DNA from: Vicia villosa
Taxonomy: Eukaryota; Streptophyta; Magnoliopsida; Fabales; Fabaceae
Length of the DNA: 64,000 bases
Assembly (NCBI RefSeq): GCF_029867415.1
Contig: NC_081184.1
Coordinates: 71,918,116 to 71,982,115, forward strand
Direction: 5' to 3'
Of the stretch, positions 33,869 to 45,700 are shown piece after piece (within the stretch, counting starts at the first letter, position 1; each line of letters starts with the position of its first letter). The position numbers were made by a program, and so were the translations under genes. The notes beneath the pieces are model-generated. The model had not been told where the DNA came from, did not search any database, and saw only the letters and a list, made by a program, of their open reading frames with translations.

Positions 33869-36103
33869 CCAACTTCACCCACCTAGAAGTCGACACCTAA
33901 GCACTATCAGCTTTCATCATTGTCTCGCTTGCAGACTTTGAAGAAAGAAGTGAAAAGCCTCAGTTCAAACACTCTCACCACCTCCCTCACACTCACCATA
34001 CGCACATTTCAGAGCTGTTGAAGTTCATCACTAGGACTTCAACAAAGCTTGTGCTAAACCACTCTCTCCCTCACCCGCAACACACAGCAAGAACGACGCT
34101 CACACAGAAATTCAGAAGAAAGAAAAAAGAAAAGAGAAGAAGAAGACGATTCAAAAGCATAAAGAAAAAGATCGAGACGCACCTGAGCCAAGGTTCATTC
34201 TCGCGTTTTACTTCGCGATTCAAGCATCGGCAAAGAACACACTCCGGTCTTCTTCGACACTTCTCACTTCAGGTAAGCCTAAATCCTCTCTGTTCATGGC
34301 ATAGCATCGTTGTTTGAATCCCATGGTGCAATGTTTGAATGAGTTTAGGGTCAGCTTTCTATTTGATCTCAAAATCTTGGACTTAGGGTTCGTCTTTCCC
34401 CTTCTCCAATTTCGTCCATGTGAGGCCTCTTCTTGGTGAATTGATGGTAGAGTTAAGCTTAGGGCGTGATTTTAGGTCAAGGTTATGTTTGGAGCGCGAT
34501 GATTCAAGGTGAAATCGTGGTGGTGGAAGGCGGAGAACACCGCCGACAAGGTATGAAGAGTGCGAGGAGGAAAAGTTTGTGTAGAACGAGAGCGACGAAG
34601 TTCAATCTTCCCTTTAGGAGACCTAATTTCCATTTCCTTTCATTTAATTAGATTTAGTCAGGATTAATTAGGATTAACAATAGGATTAGTTAGATTTAAT
34701 TAGGTTAATTAGTGTTGACTGGTGTTAATTAGAGTTTAAATGAAACTAAGTGAGGTTAATTGAAAAATATCTGAATAAAAGAAATCATGGATCACTCTAT
34801 TGGGCCATCACAGAACCCCTGGCCCACGTTGCTTGTTTTTTGGCTGAAATTGTGTAACAAAAATTCTCCTTGAGGCCCATCTTAACACCATTTTTTGGGA
34901 TATAAGAAAATGCTGGAACAAAAACAACCCTTTTGGGCTTCCTGGCTGGGCCCTGCGCCCCTATTACTCTTCACACCCGTAATCCAGTTCACACCCCCCT
35001 GTTTCCATGATTAGAATTTAAGTTTTAATAAGAGTTTTATCATTTTCTTTTGTACAATAAAAATACTAATTTTCCCCCTATATTTTTAGACCTTAGTGCT
35101 AATTTTCCACATAAAAATGTTCATAAAAATATTAGTTTTTAGGCTATTTGCTTTTAGTCTTTTTACCTGACTTGCAATTCAATTTCTCCCATAAAAACTA
35201 TAAAATAGTAGTATTTTTAATTCATTTTTGTGATATATTTTGACTTGTTCTTTTTCATGCTATTTTCATATACTCCACTTTTTGCTTTATTTTCCATGCT
35301 TCTTTTAAATCCTAACCTTAGGTAGAAACCATGATAACATTAGGTAGAAATCCCCTTCATACTTAGGCTAGTTTCTTTTTCCTTTTCAACCATAAAACAC
35401 TCTAAAAATACTTGAATAAATTTCCCGTAAAAAATACCAAGAAAACTCATAAAAAATGACTAATAAATACTTTGACTAATAAAAAGGGAATGGAAGCTTG
35501 TAACTTCTCTTGCTTAAGGGATGTTCGAGTGCTTGGAGCTCCCTTGCTTAAGGGTTCCAATTCAGGCGTAAGTTCCCAATTTCTAAAAAAACACAAACCA
35601 AAGAGTAACTCGAGTTTCCCTTGCTTAAGGGATATCCTCGAAACACTCAAACTCTCTCTCTTCTCTCGCTTTCTTAAGGGCACCGTTATTTCCTCTCCAT
35701 TGCATCCTAGGCTGTCCCCTTGTGCAAGAGCGCGAACGTTAACGCCGCCCAACTAAAAAACACAAAAACAAACAGAAAATATTGAGCCGAACTACGGCGC
35801 TCTGATTCCTGAAAAGGATACGTAGGCATCAAGTCGCGGGGCTTGAACGAGCACATTTGTAAATATTCCTTCTTTTCCCCGTATTTCTTTTTGCATGCAT
35901 TCACATATAGATAGACATAGTACACACCCTTTAGATAGAAACAAACATAGGTGGATACCATCGAGTACGATGGGCGCGAGGGGTGCTAGTACCTTCCCCT
36001 TGCGTAACCGACTCCCGTACCTTGATTCTCTGGTCGCAAGACCCTGTTCCTCCCTTTGTTAGGTTTCCTGGTATTCCTTTCCCTTATGGGATAAACATAT
36101 TGG

Positions 36104-36114
36104 TGGCGACTCTG
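36104..36114 (+). other. Partial copy of the primer site inside Ogre-2 U5
   Basis: TGGCGACTCTG repeats the first eleven bases of the primer site 37 bases downstream. The 3' LTR copy is at 46735-46745. Confidence 0.75.
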
Positions 36115-36140
36115 TTCATTTTTCGCGAGCGTGCGACAGC

Positions 36141-36158
36141 TGGCGACTCTGCTGGGGA
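36141..36158 (+). other. Ogre-2 primer binding site (Arg-tRNA type)
   Basis: TGGCGACTCTGCTGGGGA, identical to Ogre-1, two bases after the LTR end. Confidence 0.92.
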
Positions 36159-37169
36159 TTACCTAAGCAAGTCGATCCTAGCCTTGGTTTGTTTTATTTT
36201 ATTGGGTTTTATTTGTTTTTATGTCTATATCTTGTATATATGTTTGCATGTTTTCTGCTTGCATATCATGTTTATTTCTGTTTGCACATCATGCATATGG
36301 ATTATATTTTGTGTTCCCTGGGGTCTTCTGTTCTGTTTTGCAGGTGGGGGGTTTTTGAGGTAAAAGGCCCACTACCCAGGCCAAGTGACATATAGGATTA
36401 GCGTGGATGCTCATGTTGACTCCCGTAGCGCTTGCTATGGCTGAGATTGACATGGGGTACCACAACTGGGCGAGATTCTTTCATGGAACACTGTGTCTGG
36501 CACGCTTGTTGCCTCAAACACTTTGTACCCCATGGGAACTGTAGACCCTGGTGACCATTAGGGACCACCTGTCCGTGTCTAGAATTCATACCCGTGAGAT
36601 TGGGGTGGGACAGGAAACCTTGGCTCCTACATACCATTGGCTCATCATATTTGAGGTCGGACCTTTATTTGGTCTGTTCTCATGGTGCTTGATATTCTGG
36701 TATTCAAAAAGGCGTCAAACCTTTGATCCTGTGACATTTGACCTACAAAGGCTTTACATCAGCCATTTAGAGGATTGCACAGACTGCTACCCAGATTATA
36801 TGAACCTTGATCCCATGCCTTTGCATTGCATAACATCATTCCTTCATCCGCTTCATTTGTGGGGGATCCTAAGGTCTATTTCCAAAAAAAAAAGAGAAAA
36901 AGAAAAAAGGAAAATAGAAAATCAGAAAAAAGAAAAGAAAAGATATTCTATACAAAAAAAATAATAAAAAAAAAGCCTTGATTCCAAAAAAGAGATAAAA
37001 AAGGAAAATGGAAGTGTATGAAAAGACTTTAGGATCTCTCATAAACGAAAATGCATTCAGACTATCATGCATTTCATGGTTCTCTCAGATACTTATGGGA
37101 CCCTTTCTCCTCAGATTTCAAGATCAGCAACAAATTTGACTTCTCACCGCCACGACTCCAAAATCAACT
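36159..37169 (+). other. Ogre-2 leader, non-coding
   Basis: T-rich start, then a G/C-balanced stretch (36370-36650) with a GGGGTAC and GTACCCC pair. An A-rich purine run (36885-36985) follows, about 185 bases before the gag-related start. Ogre leaders normally precede gag; no separate upstream frame is recognisable. Confidence 0.6.
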
Positions 37170-37823
37170 ATGGAACAACTCCGTGAGGAAATGGATGAGA
37201 TGAGGGAACAAATGGGTCATCTTATGTTGGAGATGCAAGACTTGGTCCATAATCAGGATGCACTAAAGGAGGAAAATAGTCAGTTGAAGACTCAATTGAG
37301 CTTGGTCATGGAAGTTCTGAAGACGGTATTAAGGAAGGAAGGTGATGTTGTTCCTGTTGCTGCAACAGAAGTTGTTGATCCCTTCTCCCCAATAGGATCT
37401 CTTTTCACTCATGGGATGCCTCAGGGAGCTCTCCCTCGATTTCAAGTGCCATTGCCTCCACGTCAAAATGTTCATGCCCCTAGAATGAATCAAGGAGACC
37501 GGATGTGTGGGAAAAAGCCTAAGATACCTCAGAGGCTTATCAATCCGGTCCCGATGCCTTATGCTCAGTTACTTCCTCGCCTTCTAGAACTTCAGTTGAT
37601 TGAGCTACGAGAGTCGGCTACGCCTGAAAAGCTTCCTCCCAATTTTGATGCCAATGCTCGATGCGAGTTCCATTCCGGGGCACCTGGCCATGATGTTGAG
37701 AATTGTAGGGCGATGAAACACAAAGTCCAAGATCTCATTGACTCCAAAGCAATATCATTCACTCCAAATGGCCTGCACATAAGACGAAGAGTTCACGCAC
37801 CAGTGAATGTCCGTATTCCATAA
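37170..37823 (+). CDS. Shortened Ogre gag-related protein (217 codons)
   Basis: An uninterrupted frame starting ATG GAA CAA. Residues 1-65 form an amphipathic, glutamate/leucine-rich coiled coil (MEQLREEMDEMREQMGHLML onward). The middle has PMPYAQLLPRLLELQLIEL and PPNFDANARCEF. The C-terminal part carries CEFHSGAPGHDVENC (about residues 165-179), the knuckle-like motif of Ogre gag, then KHKVQDLIDSKAISF. Ogre gag proteins are several times longer, so the capsid core between coiled coil and knuckle appears deleted. The frame ends TAA at 37821-37823 and no protease follows. An intact frame in a recent insertion could mean it still binds element RNA; alternatively it is too young to have decayed. 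Confidence 0.7.
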   Translation: MEQLREEMDEMREQMGHLMLEMQDLVHNQDALKEENSQLKTQLSLVMEVLKTVLRKEGDVVPVAATEVVDPFSPIGSLFTHGMPQGALPRFQVPLPPRQNVHAPRMNQGDRMCGKKPKIPQRLINPVPMPYAQLLPRLLELQLIELRESATPEKLPPNFDANARCEFHSGAPGHDVENCRAMKHKVQDLIDSKAISFTPNGLHIRRRVHAPVNVRIP

Positions 37824-38938
37824 AGTGTCACAAAAAGCAATAAGCCCGGAGGGAGTCAAGTTTCCTCAACTATGGCAATCATCATTTCATTTCTGCATTC
37901 TCATTCCAAGTATTTCCTGTCTGTAGAAGGCTACCTCCTTGGTTGAACTCGTTGGTATGATAATAATGAAAGCACCACAAATTCTCGAGCAACTTTGTCA
38001 GAATCTTCTTTCCAAGGGGTAATCAAGAATGTTTTGTAGAAGCACCTCTCATTCTCAAGGTTCTTGTACTCAGTTGTATCCGTGGAGATTGGCGTTTCAG
38101 CCGGTGTTTTGGTCTTTCCTTACAACATATAGCTTCACTAAGTTCGGTGACTACGCAAGGTTCCTCCATGGTTGATGGCAAATACTTCTTCAATAAATAT
38201 GCTTGGGGCTCCCGCACGAGGGATAAGCAAGACGCACTCTTATCTTGAGCATTGCATCATTCGCATTGCTCGAATCCCTAAAGCATTACAAATTCTTGGG
38301 TGACTTCGTCAGAATCTTCTTCCATGTGGTAATCAAGAGTGTTCTTCACAACGCTTCTCATTCTCAAGGTGCTTCCCCGTTTTTCGGAGTTTCAATTGGT
38401 TAAGATTCTAGTATTGAGTCTTCTTCACCACAAGTAGCTCTTTTGAGTTGATGATCATACAAGATTCTTCCCATTTATGATGGCGATTACTATTCTAGCA
38501 ACTATGCTTGGGGCTCCCGCACGAGGGATAAGCAAGACGTACTCTTATCTTGAGCATTGCATCACTCGCATTGCTCGAATCCCTAAAGCTAGGCAAAAGT
38601 TTGCAACTCATGGGTGATTTCATTGGAGTTCTCTTTTGGAGTAATTTGAAGTGTTTGGAAAGAACTGCAAAAAGTATTCAAGATCAATAAGTCCAGACGG
38701 AGTCAAGTCTCCTCAACAACGACATTCATTTAGTTTCTTTATTGCATTCTCATTTGTAACATTTCATTGTTTGTTTAAGCATTTATAGCATGTAAAAACT
38801 TGTTAATTTCTGAATGAAAATGAGATACATTGTTTATGTTCGTCTTGAAGAAACCCATTCGTTTTCACTCATAAAATGTTTTTGGCATTACGATACCAAC
38901 TTTACTAATCTCTTGCTTAGGCAAAAAGCGGAGGGAGA
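37824..38938 (+). repeat. Ogre-2 spacer with a two-copy repeat of about 310 bases
   Basis: GCTTGGGGCTCCCGCACGAG and the following 60 bases occur at about 38200-38283 and again at 38509-38592. The CAGAATCTTCTT...TAATCAAGA phrase also repeats (about 38000 and 38310). GAGCA/TGCTC pairs around GCATTCGCAT lie inside the repeat. No coding. Confidence 0.65.
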
Positions 38939-38989
38939 ATGATGAAAAATAAAAATGCAATAATCTCCAATTGTGTACTTTTGAATAAA

Positions 38990-39890
38990 AACCCTACTGA
39001 GGATGTACAGGCATTGTTTCAAATCCCCAAACACCGGAGATATAAGGGAGATAGACCCTCGTCAACCCCTTTGAGCCTTGAAGTAGGAGTTTCTTTTCTA
39101 ATCATAAAAAACCCTTATTTTAACCTTGGGGTAGGGTAGTGTTCATTTAACTTGATCGAGTGTTCAAAACTCACCAAAAGGTGCACATAAGGATACAACA
39201 ATGGTTATCCTTCCAAAGGTTGAGGAATGTCAAAACCGCAATGATTACCCTTATTTCGTCAAGAGATCAAAAGATGACGATGCCACAATGGTAATCCTTC
39301 ATCAAATGAAAAGAGTGGGGCAGTCACAATCACTTCAAGCAAATAAAAAAAGCAACGCAACATCGCACGACTTGTTCAAAAAAGAAGAATTAAAAAAAAA
39401 AAAAAAGAGAGCCCGCTAAGTCAACAACATGAAAATAAGTGACTTAGGCAAAAGTTAGGGCATCCCGCTGGACTCCAAAATAAAACTCAAAAGAATTTGT
39501 CCAGGCAAAAGTTAGGGAAACAAAAAAGGAAAAGCAAAGCAGAAGCGAAAAACAAGGATTACAAAATAAAGATCCTCATCAAAAGAACAAAGTCGTGTGA
39601 TCAGACACCAAAAATGAAAGGTGAGTGACTGCCACGTTCAAAGAACCTCATTGATTCCTCAACCATTCCAAATTCCTTGTGAGGAATGAACACTCATGTC
39701 GAATTAATTGAACCTAGGAATGGAGAACGTCATGAAGGGGGTGGGTACCAAATAATTTTGAGCCTAAAAATCCTTTGTTTTCTAAAAACCATGAACCTGG
39801 CCAAGTTACAACCCTTAAAAGTCCTAATTGAAGTAGGGTTTATTTTGAAAGCGCACTCCGAAGAGATAGTGTTTAACTGACTCCCAATGA
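38990..39890 (+). other. Non-coding block shared with Ogre-1
   Basis: Counterpart of 8081-8940, with the same order of short conserved phrases (GATGTACAGGCATTGTTTC, GCCCGCTAAGTCAA, TTAGGGCATCCCG, GGCCAAGTTACAACC). The spacing is nearly the same, despite divergence elsewhere between the elements. Confidence 0.75.
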
Positions 39891-40208
39891 AGTATGACTC
39901 ATATCCATGTTGGTATCGTACGTTTGCTTTATCTTCCATATACAAAAATCGAGGTTGTGTCAACTAGTGATTCGGTCACAAGAGGTCGCAACCTCATTTC
40001 ATAAAAAAGTTTTACAACTTCAAGACTAAGATAGGCTTTGCATTAGAATTATCATTCTAAGAATTAACATTCTTTTGCATACAAAAAATGTGCTTAACAT
40101 CAAAGAAATTACCATGATGAGAATCAGTGAGTAACTTGATCATATCGAAGTACAAGAGACTTGAGAACTCCGAGGAGTAAAAGCTAATCATCTCAAATGT
40201 TGATCATC

Positions 40209-40550
40209 AAGGGGCAGATTCTCTAAGAACTCCGCTGGGCATGAACAGTTAATGCCTTCCTTGATTACCTCTGAGGGGAAGAGTTTGAAGACATTGTTGA
40301 GCGTGGTAAAGTTGTTTCCACGTTTGTTTGACTTCAAAACAAAGAAAGCTGGAGGATTCTAGTAAGATGTACCTAATCTGGGGCAATCATGTCGATAAAT
40401 CTCTTCAAGCGTTGATCAATCTGGGGCAATCATGTCGAGGAATCTCTCTTGAGTTCAACCAATCTGGGGCAGTTACGTCGAGATTCGACAAATCTCTCCA
40501 AGGATCCTTTGGGGCAAATGCCTCCATAAGTCACGAAGCTTGGGGCACAA
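40209..40550 (+). repeat. Cluster of GGGGCA words in Ogre-2
   Basis: Six GGGGCA words (near 40210, 40380, 40423, 40465, 40509 and 40541), mostly as CTGGGGCA, resembling the true tract AGGGGCAG at 42716. Equivalent position to 9190-9480 of Ogre-1. The rest of 39890-41210 shows nothing recognisable. Confidence 0.65.
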
Positions 40551-41214
40551 TTCTGAGTTTTTCGTCGCTCCATGACCATAGGAGTTTATTTCTCCTAGGA
40601 GTTGTCCTACTTCCCTAATCAAGGCTCCTTATCTGGATTTCTCATCCCCAACATGGTGAATCAAGGGAATCTCCTTAAGATGAAAATCCTCCAAGCAGTG
40701 GCACATGGTGAGAAGTCAGAAACCATTCTTCAAGTCAAAGAAAAGTGCATCTTACAAATCAAAGTCCAATATCTACTGGCACCTCCACATGGTCCTTAAC
40801 ACTAAGGGGATTCTCCCTGGTGTTTACCTCACTAATGCCTTTATTTGGCACTCTGCATATAGTATTCACTGCATATAGCATTGCATCCTCAAAAGCGTAG
40901 CATATCCATCAAAATGGAGCATTACGCCATAGAAAAATTCAAACATGCATACAAAGCATAAGCCAGATAATACAAATCAACACTCAATCAAGAGGACGAT
41001 ACTTCCCCACATAAAATAATGTCCCTACAAACTCCAATTGATATCTGCTACTACATCACAAATCTCCTTATGCCACGGTGCCGATACCTGGTATCCTTAA
41101 TCCCCAAAAGAAGTCTCATTTTCTCTCTCCAACGTGGATCGGATACAATGTCTTTCTTCGTCAGAATCGTTGTCTCCGAGGTTATTTCCCGCATGCTGTG
41201 TGCATATTAGGGCG

Positions 41215-41640
41215 TGAATGAGGGTGGGCATTCAACCCATCTCATTTTTCAATCATTTGGATAACCATACTTGGTGTGTGGCAATTCGAACGATTGCCGC
41301 TCTTGAAGAGTTACACCCCGCCTTTGGCCTGAGGGATCAATGTAATTCTTATGCTTCGCAAGCATCAATATCTCCGTAATCTCCAATGGTTACTAGCACC
41401 TTCCTGTCGAGTCTAAGCGTTATTAGTCTCGTCGTGGTTATTTCCCGTATGCTGCATGCAATTAGAGTGCGAATGAGGATGGGCATTCAACCCATCTCAT
41501 TTTTCAAGCGTTTGAATAAACCATACTTGGTGTGTGGCAATTCGAACAATTGCCACTCTTGAAGAGTTACACCCCGCCTTTGGCCTGAGGGATCAATGTA
41601 ATTCTTATGCTTCGCAAGCATCAACATCCCCGTGATTACG
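41215..41640 (+). repeat. Two-copy repeat of about 250 bases with ordered hairpins
   Basis: Both copies carry TGGG/CCCA (41225-41239), GGCAAT/ATTGCC (41280-41298 and 41536-41554), CTCT/AGAG just after, and ATGCTT/AAGCAT (41351-41365 and 41607-41621) in the same order. The loops TTCGAAC and CGC are short. Confidence 0.75.
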
Positions 41641-41726
41641 TCTTTTGATCGAGTCTAGTCGTCACTAGTCTCCGTGGTCCCTTCCCCCGTACGGGAAAAC
41701 TTTTCAAGTCCAACCACCGTGTTGTC

Positions 41727-41885
41727 AAAGCCCAGTTCCTAACCTGGCAAACCCTTTCAAAGCCCAGTTCCTAACCTGGCAAACCCTTTCAAAGCCCAGT
41801 TCCTAACCTGGCAAACCCTTTCAAAGCCCAGTTTCTAACCTGGCAAACCTTTTTCAAAGCCCAATTTTTAACTTGGCAAACCATT
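41727..41885 (+). repeat. 31-base tandem array with CCAG/CTGG hairpin
   Basis: Five copies of a 31-base unit with GCCCAGTTCCTAACCTGGC. In the last copy the hairpin is CCAA/TTGG (41861-41876), so both arms changed together. Confidence 0.88.
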
Positions 41886-42440
41886 TCAAAACCGAATCCC
41901 GATGTTGAGTCTTAGATCGTACGAGGTATATTCTGTCATGAGGATCGTACGAGGTCTTCTCCCGATGTTGAGTCATAGGTCGCACGAGATCTTTTCCTTT
42001 CTGTCCTGAAGATCGTACGAGGTCTTCTCCCGATGTTGAGTCGTAGATCGCACGAGATCTTTTCCCTTCTGTTTTGAAGATCGTACGAGGTCTTCTCCCG
42101 ATGTCGAGTCTTAGGTCACACGAGATCCTTTTCTGTTTTTATCCTGAAGGTCGCACGAGATCTTTTCTTTCCTCTTTTGTTGTCGAGTCGATGTTGAGTC
42201 GTGGATCGCACGAGGTCTATTTCCTTTCTGTCTTGAAGATCGTACGAGGTCTTCTCCTGATGTTGAGTCGTAAGATCGCACGAGGTCTATTTCCTTTCTG
42301 TCTTGAAGATCGTACGAGGTCTTCTCCCGATGTTGAGTCGTAAGATCGCACGAGGTCTATTTCCTTTCTGTCTTGAAGATCGTACGAGGTCTTCTCCTGA
42401 TGTTGAGTCGTAGATCGCACGAGATCTATTTCCTTTCAGT
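41885..42440 (+). repeat. About 70-base tandem array with GATCGNACGAGRTC words
   Basis: Roughly seven units containing GATCGTACGAGGTC and GATCGCACGAGATC separated by CTTCTCCCGATGTTGAGTC. TCGTACGA is an 8-base palindrome and the outer GATC/GATC can pair. Homogeneous 70-base spacing at 42238-42400 indicates recent expansion. Open frames through it are repeat artefacts. Confidence 0.85.
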
Positions 42441-42715
42441 CATTGTTTCATGTAACATTTCTTTTGGGAACCTTGTATTAGCACCTTGGGCTACGTTACA
42501 AGCTATCACCCTTTCTCCAATTACTCACTGTAAATATTTCATCAGAAAAACAAAAATTCTATTTCCCCAGCAGATATCAAAAAAAAAACAGGGATAACAT
42601 TTACACCATCTTCTCCTTAGGACAAATTTCTGGTACTTTGATATTTAATCCTCTTCTACCTCGAATGTTCGAAAGACTAGCGTCAATCTCACCTTCGAGT
42701 TTAAGACGATTAAAT

Positions 42716-42723
42716 AGGGGCAG
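42716..42723 (+). other. Ogre-2 polypurine tract
   Basis: AGGGGCAG directly before the 3' LTR at 42725, preceded by the GTTTAAGACGATTAAAT phrase paralleled in Ogre-1. Confidence 0.85.
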
Positions 42724-42724
42724 C

Positions 42725-45700
42725 TGTCATACCCCAAATTTGTCCTACCCTTTAATCTCTAACTGGCTTTAGCTTTACATTCATATGCATCTCTTCCATT
42801 AGGTCATATAATGCATCACACATTCATTAATCTATAACTTGGTATTGGGATCAAGGATCATCGAGATTAGGGCTTATTCCCCTATGCTTAAGTTTGGTAA
42901 GGCTACTCGTGTTGTGTGGAATTTGAAGCAAGGTTGATCAAACAATTGTCATGTGCCTCTTTTTAATACTTGAGCTACCAAATATATGGTCAGATGGTTA
43001 TGGCGCGATTAATTCTCTCTTTGTTGCTTGGAAATTAAAATACTTTCATGGGATTGAAATGGATTTAAAGATTTCACATTGGATTTCACACAAGGATTTA
43101 AGTTGAACATGGAATGTTATGAAGAAAAGATAGAACTCATATCAAGCTATAGAAAGGAAAGAAGATTCATGAGGATTTTGAAATACAAGATCAATTGGAA
43201 CTTGAGATGTCCATAATCATTTTTCGAGTTCATCGAATTCATTCAAATTCACTACAAATCCAAGCTCATTCAAAAGCCCATTCAAACTCATTCAAGTTTA
43301 CAAAAATATTCAAGAGTATCCATTCATTTACAAGAATCATGCCCATACAAAAACCTAAGTCAAATTACAAAAGAATTACATCAAAAAGAGTATATTGTTC
43401 CTAATCCCACTTCACACCCTTCAAGCCTTTCAAATTGACCCACAGTTCTACAACATTCATCATTCTCATTACAAAATCCATACAAAAATTTATACAAAAT
43501 TAACCAGAATAGCCTAAAATCCACTGCCATGATATTCAAGCTGTCGTCATTATAATTCCATCTTTATCGCCCTACCTTCATGATCACCGCATCTCCACAT
43601 ATATCACTTTACTAAGTCGTGTTTCCATCACATTCCAACCTGCATTACCATAATACAAATCTAAAGTCATATAAAAAGATTTCAAAACAGGCCCATAATT
43701 GAAGTAATGCCATCACTTCTATTCACCATAGGCACTTACACATTCATTTACAAATAACACCAGCATTTATCCAATTTCTAACCTTTACATGCAAGTTTGC
43801 TAACAATCAGAACCTAACCCTCACTTCCCATTAAACCAACCAGCCTTGTACATCATAAACCATAAACACCATTTAGCCACAAAAAAAGAAAAGAGGAAAG
43901 TCCCTGCCTATCACAAAAGACCTCATAACATCCATACAATTCCATACATTCATAAACAGTTCCATACAAAAATCAAACAATTCACTTCACCAGCCACCAT
44001 CCTATTAATTCATATTCATAAATACCTACATCAATTCCACTCACCTCACTGCAGTTTCAGCCAACTTTCAAACCATAAAAAACCTTCAGTGTTACCTCAA
44101 ATAACCATGCTCTGCACCATTACACATTCCCAAAACCAATCAATTTCTATACACCTTCATACTTCAAGCTACCAAACAGAACCACCTGCAACATTAAACC
44201 GCCATCATTACTCGCCAATCTACAATCAAGTTCATATTGGCCTAGAGAACAGATCACGCACCAGCAAGAACGCCACATCAGGTTCACATTCAAAGTCTCT
44301 GCATCAAATACAAGAACAACAAAAGGGGAAATCAGAAGGTTAGAACCAAGTCCCACATTCAGGAAATTAGAAAAAAGCATTGCAAGTTGTAATTCTGAGT
44401 CCCACATTCAAGAAATTGAAGAAAAACACCTTACAATCTATGATCCTGAGTCCCACATCTAAGAGCTCATACTGATTGCCCAATCATTGCCCTATAAAAC
44501 CAACTTCACCCACCTAGAAGTCGACACCTAAGCACTATCAGCTTTCATCATTGTCTCGCTTGCAGACTTTGAAGAAAGAAGTGAAAAGCCTCAGTTCAAA
44601 CACTCTCACCACCTCCCTCACACTCACCATACGCACATTTCAGAGCTGTTGAAGTTCATCACTAGGACTTCAACAAAGCTTGTGCTAAACCACTCTCTCC
44701 CTCACCCGCAACACACAGCAAGAACGACGCTCACACAGAAATTCAGAAGAAAGAAAAAAGAAAAGAGAAGAAGAAGACGATTCAAAAGCATAAAGAAAAA
44801 GATCGAGACGCACCTGAGCCAAGGTTCATTCTCGCGTTTTACTTCGCGATTCAAGCATCGGAAAAGAACACACTCCGGTCTTCTTCGACACTTCTCACTT
44901 CAGGTAAGCCTAAATCCTCTCTGTTCATGGCATAGCATCGTTGTTTGAATCCCACGGTGCAATCTTTGAATGAGTTTAGGGTCAGCTTTCTATTTGATCT
45001 CAAAATCTTGGACTTAGGGTTCGTCTTTCCCCTTCTCCGATTTCGTCCATGTGAGGCCTCTTCTTGGTGAATTGATGGTAGAGTTAAGCTTAGGGCGTGA
45101 TTTTAGGTCAAGGTTATGTTTGGAGCGCGATGATTCAAGGTGAAATCGTGGTGGTGGAAGGCGGAGAACACCGCCGACAAGGTATGAAGAGTGCGAGGAG
45201 GAAAAGATTGTGTAGAACGAGAGCGGCGAAGTTCAATCTTCCCTTTAGGAGACCTAATTTCCATTTCCTTTCATTTAATTAGATTTAGTCAGGATTAATT
45301 AGGATTAACAATAGGATTAGTTAGATTTAATTAGGTTAATTAGTGTTGACTGGTGTTAATTAGAGTTTAAATGAAACTAAGTGAGGTTAATTGAAAAATA
45401 TCTGAATAAAAGAAATCATGGATCACTCTATTGGGCCATCACCGAACCCCTGGCCCACGTTGCTTGTTTTTTGGCTGAAATTGTGTAACAAAAATTCTCC
45501 TTGAGGCCCATCTTAACACCATTTTTTGGGATATAAGAAAATGCTGGAACAAAAACAACCCTTTTGGGCTTCCTGGCTGGGCCCTGCGCCCCTATTACTC
45601 TTCACACCCATAATCCAGTTCACACCCCCCTGTTTCCATGATTAGAATTTAAGTTTTAATAAGAGTTTTATCATTTTCTTTTGTACAATAAAAATGCTAA

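Larger units (their letters stand above)
32094..36138 (+). repeat. Ogre-2 5' LTR
   Basis: The U5 side has the shared Ogre block: CGAACTACGGCGCTCTGATTC then AAGGATACGTAGGCATC (35789-35835), and the GGGTGCTAGTACCTTCCCC phrase (about 35980-35998). Short open frames here (for example 33458-33712, and the 165-codon 43846-44343 in the 3' copy) show no domain, and the latter is broken in this copy. They are not called as genes. Confidence 0.93.

Noticed and set aside
36869..37072. Phe-rich minus-strand frame of 67 codons
   Set aside because: Antisense of the A-rich purine run in the Ogre-2 leader.
43846..44343. 165-codon plus-strand frame
   Set aside because: It lies in the Ogre-2 3' LTR; the 5' LTR copy is interrupted, and no domain is visible.
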